Positions 59,031 through 64,000 of a stretch of 64,000 bases of DNA are shown here, one piece after another. Below the pieces are notes generated by a model. It ran no database searches and was not told the DNA's origin. It was given only the letters and a program-made list of their open reading frames with translations. Numbering within the stretch: position 1 is the stretch's first letter; each line of letters opens with the position of its first letter. A program made the position numbers and the translations under genes. The stretch is from Amycolatopsis sp. 195334CR (lineage in GTDB: Bacteria; Actinomycetota; Actinomycetes; Mycobacteriales; Pseudonocardiaceae): the NCBI RefSeq assembly GCF_017309385.1, contig NZ_JAFJMJ010000003.1:62001-126000 (forward strand), written 5' to 3'.

Positions 59031-60107
59031 GTGCCGACCGCCGAAGAGATGTTGAGTACCGCCGCCGTCACCGAACTGGGCCGCTGCCTGGGCGAAGCCG
59101 CGCCGGAGCTGGACCTGTCCGCGTTGCGCGCGGCGCCGCCCGCGCTCGCGGGGATGAGCTTCAGCGAGCGCGGGCGGTTCGTCCGCGACGCGGTGCTCGC
59201 CGGGCTGCCCGAGGACTACGCGGCCTTCGCGGCGGTGGTCCGCACGGCACTGGCGGATCCGCGGTTCACCGGGTGGATGATCTGGCCGGTCACCGAGGCG
59301 GTCGCGGTGCGTGCGCTCCCGTCGGACTTCGAGGCCGGGCTGGACCTGCTGGCCGAACTCACCCCGCTGCTCACCGCCGAGTTCGCCATCCGGTCCTTTT
59401 TGGACGCCGACCTGGACCGCGCGCTGGCGAAGGCACTGGAGTGGACCACGCACGAGAACGAGCACGTGCGGCGGCTGGCCAGCGAGGGCACCCGGCCGCG
59501 GCTGCCGTGGGCGCGGCAGGTCAAGGCGATCACCCGGCGGCCCGCGGCGGCGCTGCCGGTGCTCGACGCGCTGCACCGCGACGAGTCGGAGTACGTGCGC
59601 CGCTCGGTCGCCAACCACCTCAACGACCTCAGCAGGCTGGACCCCGAGCTCTGCGTCCGGACCGCCGCCCGCTGGATCGGCGCCTCCCCGCGGCTGATCC
59701 GGCACGGCCTGCGCACCCTGGTCAAGCAGGGCGACCCGGCCGCGCTGGAGCTGCTCGGCTTCGGCCCGCCCGCCGGTCTCGCGGTCGACGGCCCGCGCAC
59801 GCCGGTGGCCGAAGTCGCCATCGGCGAGCACCTCGCCTTCGACTTCACCCTGCTCAACCAGGGCGACGCCCCGCTGACGCTGGCCATCGACTACGTGGTG
59901 CACCACCGCAAGGCCAACGGCAGCCTGGCGCCGAAGGTGTTCAAGCTGACCACCCGCACGCTGCCCGCCGGAGCGGCGGCCACGATCGAGCGGAAGCACT
60001 CGTTCAAGCCGATCTCGACGCGCGTCTACCACCCCGGGGAGCACGCGCTGGAACTGCAGATCAACGGGCAGCCGTTCGGCAGGCTCCCATTCCGCCTCAC
60101 GACCTAG
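59031..60107 (+). CDS. AlkC-like DNA alkylation repair glycosylase
   Basis: A 358-residue protein: an N-terminal HEAT-like alpha-solenoid (about 35-240, with the repeated LAxxGTRPRLPWARQVK/RRSVANHLNDLSR elements) and a C-terminal Ig-like beta domain (about 255-355) as known from AlkC. AlkC/AlkD glycosylases excise N3- and N7-alkylated bases without flipping. The GTG at 59031 gives MPTAEEML; a GTG 9 bp upstream is possible. Self-protection from a DNA-reactive product would be speculative. Confidence 0.85.
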   Translation: MPTAEEMLSTAAVTELGRCLGEAAPELDLSALRAAPPALAGMSFSERGRFVRDAVLAGLPEDYAAFAAVVRTALADPRFTGWMIWPVTEAVAVRALPSDFEAGLDLLAELTPLLTAEFAIRSFLDADLDRALAKALEWTTHENEHVRRLASEGTRPRLPWARQVKAITRRPAAALPVLDALHRDESEYVRRSVANHLNDLSRLDPELCVRTAARWIGASPRLIRHGLRTLVKQGDPAALELLGFGPPAGLAVDGPRTPVAEVAIGEHLAFDFTLLNQGDAPLTLAIDYVVHHRKANGSLAPKVFKLTTRTLPAGAAATIERKHSFKPISTRVYHPGEHALELQINGQPFGRLPFRLTT

Positions 60108-60306
60108 CCAGGCGCCCCAGCAGTTCCCCGCCAGGCGAGGCGCTCCAGCGGCCCCGCGTTAGGCGAGGCGCTCCAGCAGCTCACCGGCCAGGCCAAGCGC
60201 CCCAGCAGCTCACCGGCCAGGCGCTCCACCAGCTCACCGATCACCGGCCAGGCCAGGCGCTCCCACCAGCTCACCAGCCAGACCAAGCGCCCCACCAGCT
60301 CACCGA
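60108..60306. repeat. minisatellite derived from the 3' end of the DUF6292 gene
   Basis: Read on the minus strand, degenerate units of 24-31 bp of the form GGTGAGCTGCTGGAGCGCC plus TGGCC fill the whole gap: about seven copies here, the eighth being the last codons (GELLERLA, stop) of the DUF6292 gene at 60307-60333. The array ends at the stop codon of the convergent AlkC-like gene. Confidence 0.8.
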
Positions 60307-60720
60307 CTAGGCCAGGCGCTCCAGCAGCTCACCGTGGTTGCCCGGCCGCCGGATGGCCGGCGGGCCGGGCTGCCCCAGCGAATGGTCGTCCGCGCGCAAC
60401 GCGGCCAGGAACCGCACCACCTGCCGCGGGTCCGGCAGCACGTCGTCCCCGCCGAGGTAGGCCAGCACGATCACGTCCTCACCGCACCCCGCCTCGATCG
60501 TGGCCGCCCAGCCGTGCTGTTCGTCCCAGATCAGCGCCACGTCCCGCCCCGGGAACCGGGTGAACCGCCAGTCGATGGCGATGTAGGCGGACACCGGCGT
60601 GTCCAGGTCCACCGTGCACGATTCGAGCCCGATGCCCAGCGCGGCGGTGACGGCTTCGAGGTAGCCGCGCAGGCCGCGGTTGAACCGGTACTCGACGTCG
60701 GAGTCGATCAGGCTGCTCAC
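60307..60720 (-). CDS. DUF6292 family protein (second copy)
   Basis: A 137-residue protein with the family signature RFPGRDVALIWDEQHGWAA and LGGDDVLPDPRQVVRFL, paralogous to the protein at 3563-4000. GTG at 60720 with AAAGG 8 nt upstream. Function unknown. Its last codons are the founder of a repeat array downstream. Confidence 0.78.
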   Translation of the reverse strand: MSSLIDSDVEYRFNRGLRGYLEAVTAALGIGLESCTVDLDTPVSAYIAIDWRFTRFPGRDVALIWDEQHGWAATIEAGCGEDVIVLAYLGGDDVLPDPRQVVRFLAALRADDHSLGQPGPPAIRRPGNHGELLERLA

Positions 60721-60893
60721 GGGCGGGGCCTTTCTTCGGGGGACTCGGTGGCGGTACCGGGCCTTTACCCCGCGCACCCGGCGGTCACACCTGGTATCCG
60801 GATTTCCCGCCGAAGATCACCCGTTCCGACGTGTGACCGCTCGTCCGAGTGGGTACCCGTCGGTGTCGGGATCGGGCGAAGGGCTGGTACTCC

Positions 60894-61169
60894 ATGCTGA
60901 GTCACGATGATCGCGAGCAGTTGAAGAAGATCGAGGAGTGGTTCGAGGCCGCCGAACCCGCCCTGGCCGCCTCCTTCCGCCGCATCGGCGACCGGCGCCG
61001 GTTCCGCATCGGCAAGGTCCTGCCGGTCTGCGTGGACGTGCTCGCCGGTTTCCTGCTCACCCTGGCCGTGATCACCGCCAACGCCACCCTGGTGCTGGCC
61101 GGCATGCTCGCCCTGGTGATCGGCGTCGGCCTGCACCTCGCCCGCCACCTTCCGGCCGACCAGTCCTGA
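60894..61169 (+). CDS. DUF3040 small membrane protein
   Basis: A 91-residue protein beginning MLSHDDREQLKKIEEWFEAAEP, the hallmark of actinobacterial DUF3040 proteins, followed by two transmembrane helices (about 42-65 and 68-85). Function unknown. ATG at 60894; GAAGGG lies about 12 nt upstream. Confidence 0.85.
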   Translation: MLSHDDREQLKKIEEWFEAAEPALAASFRRIGDRRRFRIGKVLPVCVDVLAGFLLTLAVITANATLVLAGMLALVIGVGLHLARHLPADQS

Positions 61170-61193
61170 GCGTCATACGCCGTATTACGCTCA
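61167..61193. terminator. hairpin overlapping two convergent stop codons
   Basis: A 12-bp stem with one mismatch (61167-61178 with 61182-61193) and a 3-nt loop includes the stop of the DUF3040 gene and the stop of the convergent SRPBCC gene. Confidence 0.65.
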
Positions 61194-62546
61194 GCGCAGG
61201 GTCGTCGCGTAATGCCGGACCAGCTCCGGGAAGCGCGGTTCCTTCGGCGGGCTGGTCGCCTTCACCACGGGCTGCCCGTCCAGCACGAGGGCCAGGTTGT
61301 CGAGCGAGATGTGGAACCCGGCGGCGCTGTGCGTGACGTGGCCGGGGTCGGCCATGGTGGTGTCGAGGCTGAGCAGGCAACCGCCGTCGTGCTCGGCCAG
61401 CGACCAGTCCAGCAGTTCGCCGTAGCAGCGCCAGACCACCCGGCGCCCGGGTTCCACCGCCACCACCTCGCCCTTCGACGCCTTGCCCCGGCCGAACGCG
61501 ACCGACAGCGCGCCACCGGGCACGGTGTCCACGCGCATCCGCCACGGGGTCCACGCGGAGAGCTCGGCGTTGTCGGTCAGCGCCCGCCAGACCCTGGCGA
61601 CCTCGTGCGGGTAGTGCCGGGTGAAGTGGAGCCGCCCGTCCTGGGCGCGCACCTCGAACTCGGTCATGGTGACTCCTTCCGTCATCCTGCCGACGGACGG
61701 GACCGGCGCGGACCGACAGCTCAGCCGAAAAAATTCGCCCGGGGTGACCCGCCGGGTGTGCCGGACCAGGTCGAACCACCCGGCCGGGGTGCCATCGAGG
61801 TGGTGCCCGTCCTCGGCCGGGTCGTAGGCGGGGCCGACCAGCCGGGTCCTGGCCGGGGCGTGTGCCCAGGCGGCCGGGGCGTCGCGGAGGTCGAGCAGGA
61901 AGGTGTCCAGGGCGGCCGTGTCCAGGGTGGCTTCGAGGAAGTCCGGCGGCGGCGCCGGCATCCACGCCGACGGCTCGCCGTGGTGGAAGGTCAGCCCGAC
62001 CGACAGGTAGGCGTACCGCTCGCGCAGCAGCTTGCCGAGGGTCGGGATGTCGTCCGGGGCGGTGTGCGCGATCCCGCCCCAGTAGACGATCTTCGCCGGG
62101 TTCTCCTCGTGCCACCGGGAGATGCCGTCGGCGAGCATGCGCTCGATCCCGGCCCGGTCGCCCGGCAGCTCCGGGGGTCGCGCCGGGTGCACCACGCGGA
62201 CCGGATCGCCGGGGTGGCGTTCGTTGAACGACCGCACCCAGCGAACGGCGTCGAGGACCTCTTCGGTGCGGAGGAAGGGCCGGGACTCGGCGAGGATCTG
62301 CCGCGGATCGCCTTCGCCGGTCCGCACGTGGGCGTCGAGCAGCGCGCCGGCCACGTCGTCGCCTTCCAGTGCCAGCGCGCGGAAACCGTGGTGCTCCACC
62401 AGGTAGCGCAGCATCTCGTCGGCCATTGTGGACAGTTCGCGGGCACTGCGGCAGGACACGCCGAGCGCCACGATCTCCGCTTCCGCGGCGCGGCTGCCCA
62501 GTGCGTCCAGGCCCTCGCGGGCCGCTTCGTCGAGCCAAGTGGTCAT
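61191..62546 (-). CDS. erythromycin-esterase-like domain fused in frame to an AHSA1/SRPBCC domain
   Basis: A 451-residue open frame. The first part (about 1-290) is an erythromycin esterase-like domain (FRALALEGDD, LRTEEVLDAVRWVRSFNE, VYWGGIAHTAPDD, VGLTFHHGEPSAW). The second part (from about 294, MTEFEVRAQDGRLHFTRHY) is a complete AHSA1-type SRPBCC domain. No stop separates them. A strong GGAAGGAG 5 nt before the ATG at 61667 suggests that the SRPBCC domain (158 residues) may also be made alone. Ere-like enzymes hydrolyse lactones or other esters. The ATG at 62546 sits directly at the predicted transcription start, so the message may be leaderless. Confidence 0.82.
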   Translation of the reverse strand: MTTWLDEAAREGLDALGSRAAEAEIVALGVSCRSARELSTMADEMLRYLVEHHGFRALALEGDDVAGALLDAHVRTGEGDPRQILAESRPFLRTEEVLDAVRWVRSFNERHPGDPVRVVHPARPPELPGDRAGIERMLADGISRWHEENPAKIVYWGGIAHTAPDDIPTLGKLLRERYAYLSVGLTFHHGEPSAWMPAPPPDFLEATLDTAALDTFLLDLRDAPAAWAHAPARTRLVGPAYDPAEDGHHLDGTPAGWFDLVRHTRRVTPGEFFRLSCRSAPVPSVGRMTEGVTMTEFEVRAQDGRLHFTRHYPHEVARVWRALTDNAELSAWTPWRMRVDTVPGGALSVAFGRGKASKGEVVAVEPGRRVVWRCYGELLDWSLAEHDGGCLLSLDTTMADPGHVTHSAAGFHISLDNLALVLDGQPVVKATSPPKEPRFPELVRHYATTLR

Positions 62547-62554
62547 GGGCCCGA

Positions 62555-62585
62555 CGCTAGAACTTGAACCAAGGTTCAGGTCAAC
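62555..62585 (-). promoter_or_regulatory. MerR-type promoter with 19-bp spacer upstream of the Ere-like gene
   Basis: On the minus strand a -35 TTGACC (62585-62580) and a -10 TAGCGT (62560-62555) are 19 bp apart. The spacer contains the dyad ACCTGAACC/GGTTCAAGT (8 of 9 paired) around TT. An over-long spacer with a central dyad is the hallmark of promoters activated by MerR-family regulators. It overlaps the end of the NUDIX gene. No MerR gene is in the window. Confidence 0.65.
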
Positions 62586-63037
62586 CGCTCGGCCAGCCTG
62601 CCGAGGAACGGGCGTTGCCCCTTCACCAGTTTCCGCTCGGCTTCGGGCAGGGCGAACCACTCGAACCGGTCCATCTCGGGGAACTCCTGCAACCGCCCGG
62701 ACCGCGGTGGCCACTCCATTGCGAAGGTGCCCGGCACGGCGAGCGCCGGATCGAGGTCCGCTTCGAGCGCGAACACCGTGACCACCTTGCCGGACTGGCG
62801 GACCTCGCCCAGTTCGACGGGCTCCCCGTCGGGCACCGGCAGGCCGAGCTCCTCCTCGAACTCCCGGCGCGCGGCGGCCAGCGGTGCCTCGTCGGGTTCG
62901 TACTCGCCCTTGGGCACCGACCACGCGGCCTCGTCCTTGCGTGCCCAGAACGGCCCGCCCATGTGTCCCAGCATCACCTCGGTGTGCGCCGATCCCCCGC
63001 GGTACAGGAGGATCCCGGCGCTGCGTTTGGCCGCCAT
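62576..63037 (-). CDS. NUDIX hydrolase
   Basis: A 153-residue NUDIX protein with the box from GEYEPDEAPL to REFEEELGL, beginning MAAKRSAGILLYR, a start typical of the diadenosine-polyphosphate or nucleoside-diphosphate-X hydrolase subgroup. ATG at 63037 is chosen; an ATG at 63046 (MLPMAAKRS) is possible. Its stop codon lies inside the promoter of the next gene. Confidence 0.9.
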   Translation of the reverse strand: MAAKRSAGILLYRGGSAHTEVMLGHMGGPFWARKDEAAWSVPKGEYEPDEAPLAAARREFEEELGLPVPDGEPVELGEVRQSGKVVTVFALEADLDPALAVPGTFAMEWPPRSGRLQEFPEMDRFEWFALPEAERKLVKGQRPFLGRLAERLT

Positions 63038-63230
63038 GGGGAGCATTGTGCCCCAGGGGGTGTCCACGAAGCCCGGGTCGATGGGCTTCGCGAGCCAGGT
63101 GGTTCCTGGCGGTGCCGGGCGTTCGCCCTCGTACTGGACCGTACTCGGGTGAAGGCCCGGTGCCGCCAGGGGCCACCTGGGCGCGGAGAGCGCGATCCGG
63201 GTTTCGCGGACACCCCCTAAGGTCGGAAGC

Positions 63231-63728
63231 ATGCGCCTGCTGATCATCTCCGACACGCACGTGCCCCTGCGCGCTCGCGGGCTGCCCGCCGAGGTCTGGG
63301 CGCGGGTGGCGGAGGCGGACGTGGTGGTCCACGCCGGCGACTGGGTCGAGCCCGCGCTGCTGGACGAGCTGGAACGGCGGTCGAAGCGGCTGATCGGCGT
63401 GTGGGGCAACAACGACGGCCCGGAGCTGCGTGCCCGGCTGCCCGAGGTCGCCCGGGCCGAACTGGCCGGGCTGCGGCTGGCCGTGGTGCACGAGACCGGG
63501 CCCGCGAAAGGCCGGGAAGCCCGCTGCGCCAAGGAATACCCGGACACCGACGTGCTCGTCTTCGGGCACAGCCACATCCCGTGGGACACCGAGACCGGCA
63601 CCGGCCTGCGCCTGCTCAACCCCGGCTCGCCCACCGACCGGCGCCGCCAGCCGCACCACACCTACCTCACCGCGGTGGTCGAGCGCGGCGAGCTGACCGA
63701 GGTCGAACTGCACACCCTCTCCCGCTAG
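63231..63728 (+). CDS. YfcE-like metallophosphoesterase
   Basis: A 165-residue calcineurin-like phosphodiesterase with all motifs: SDTHVP, HAGDW, GNND and GHSH. YfcE-type enzymes are Mn-dependent phosphodiesterases; the substrate is unknown. ATG at 63231. It is followed after 15 bp by the GerW-like gene. Confidence 0.9.
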   Translation: MRLLIISDTHVPLRARGLPAEVWARVAEADVVVHAGDWVEPALLDELERRSKRLIGVWGNNDGPELRARLPEVARAELAGLRLAVVHETGPAKGREARCAKEYPDTDVLVFGHSHIPWDTETGTGLRLLNPGSPTDRRRQPHHTYLTAVVERGELTEVELHTLSR

Positions 63729-63743
63729 CACCCGAGGAGCGCC

Positions 63744-64000
63744 GTGAACATCCCCGAACTGATCGGCTCGGCCTGGAATTCGCTCACCGCCAAGCGGGTC
63801 TACGGCGAACCGTACGAAAAGGACGGCGTCGTGGTCATCCCCGCCGGGTTCGTCTGGGGCGGCGGGGGCGGTGGCGACCACCTCGACGGGCAGACCGCCC
63901 AGGGCGCGGGCTTCGGCGTCGTCGCGCACCCGGTCGGCGCCTACGAGATCAAGGGCGACCGGGTCCGCTGGGTGCCCGCGATCGACGTGAACCTGCTGAT
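63744..64000 (+). CDS. GerW/YtfJ-family sporulation protein, cut by the window edge
   Basis: The first 85 residues are visible from a GTG at 63744 with GAGGAG 5-6 nt upstream. MNIPELIGSAWNSL..KRVYGEP, then VVVIPAGFVWGGGGGG and the GFGVVAHPVGAYEI segment match the YtfJ/GerW family of spore-associated proteins also common in actinomycetes. The rest lies outside the window. Confidence 0.83.
   Translation, partial: MNIPELIGSAWNSLTAKRVYGEPYEKDGVVVIPAGFVWGGGGGGDHLDGQTAQGAGFGVVAHPVGAYEIKGDRVRWVPAIDVNLL

Noticed and set aside
1..64000. tRNA, rRNA, riboswitch, insertion sequence, integrase or attachment site.
   Set aside because: I looked for conserved cores (for example tRNA T-arm, transposase motifs) and found none that I could support by eye; a covariance-model scan could still reveal a small RNA.

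Overview
The window comes from a high-GC, filamentous-type actinomycete. GTG and TTG starts are frequent, neighbouring genes very often overlap by 4 nt (ATGA/GTGA), and there are SARP, LAL (large LuxR) and PAS-LuxR regulators, a GerW-type sporulation gene and two DUF6292 genes. DUF6292 points to Pseudonocardiaceae, for example Amycolatopsis or a relative; this placement is inferred. I see no tRNA, rRNA, CRISPR array, transposase or phage gene.

Layout. (1) 1-6.0 kb, minus strand: one compact operon of small membrane proteins, an AI-2E-type permease, an M24-fold protein that has lost most metal ligands, an APC permease and an M20 dipeptidase cut by the window edge. (2) 6.3-12.5 kb: a MalT-like LuxR regulator, a coupled 36-residue membrane peptide, an MFS exporter, a K+ channel, a secreted GH12 glucanase behind a 22-bp palindrome, and a small secreted cysteine-containing protein. 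(3) 12.7-34.0 kb: an aromatic (type II) polyketide cluster. A SARP regulator (frameshifted by a 19-bp tandem duplication) is followed by an operon of O-methyltransferase, ABC1/UbiB-like kinase and P450, then a divergent ABM monooxygenase/SDR pair. The core minus-strand operon of 11 genes (31.0 to 20.3 kb) follows, flanked by a SnoaL-like protein, an orphan OmpR-type regulator and a third FAD monooxygenase. (4) 34.0-42.5 kb: secreted proteins (a frame-broken ALF-repeat protein; a trypsin-fold protein without its catalytic His and Ser, fused to a propeller-like domain) and housekeeping-type genes (HPF-like, Sua5/YciO, STAS). (5) 42.5-56.4 kb: a second P450, a PAS-LuxR regulator, three tandem LAL regulators, a type II thioesterase and an acyl-CoA carboxylase beta subunit, plausibly the other arm of the same cluster. 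(6) 56.4-64 kb: pirin, GNAT, TetR, peroxiredoxin, AlkC-like repair protein, DUF6292, DUF3040, an erythromycin-esterase/SRPBCC fusion, NUDIX, phosphodiesterase and GerW.

The main discovery is the core operon. Its polyketide part has the gene order known from angucycline clusters: FAD oxygenase, TcmI-type cyclase, KS-alpha, KS-beta, ACP, ketoreductase, aromatase/cyclase, FAD oxygenase. It is bracketed, with 4-nt overlaps, by terpenoid genes: an isoprenyl diphosphate synthase at the 3' end, and a phytoene-synthase-like enzyme and a half-size squalene/hopene-cyclase-like protein at the 5' end. The cyclase carries DTDCTA, which resembles the DCTA of oxidosqualene cyclases more than the usual DxDD. 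Phytoene-synthase-like enzymes are known to prenylate aromatic carbazoles, and UbiB-family proteins handle prenylated aromatic lipids. I therefore infer a type II polyketide-terpenoid hybrid: an aromatic polyketide carrying a polyprenyl chain that is perhaps epoxidised and cyclised. I know of no described bacterial angucycline-type pathway with this set.

Several proteins look like catalytically degenerate relatives of enzymes: the M24 protein, an SDR without Tyr, the trypsin-fold protein, and two LALs with altered Walker A lysines. The frameshifts at 15.3 kb and 35.7-35.9 kb could be real mutations or sequencing errors.
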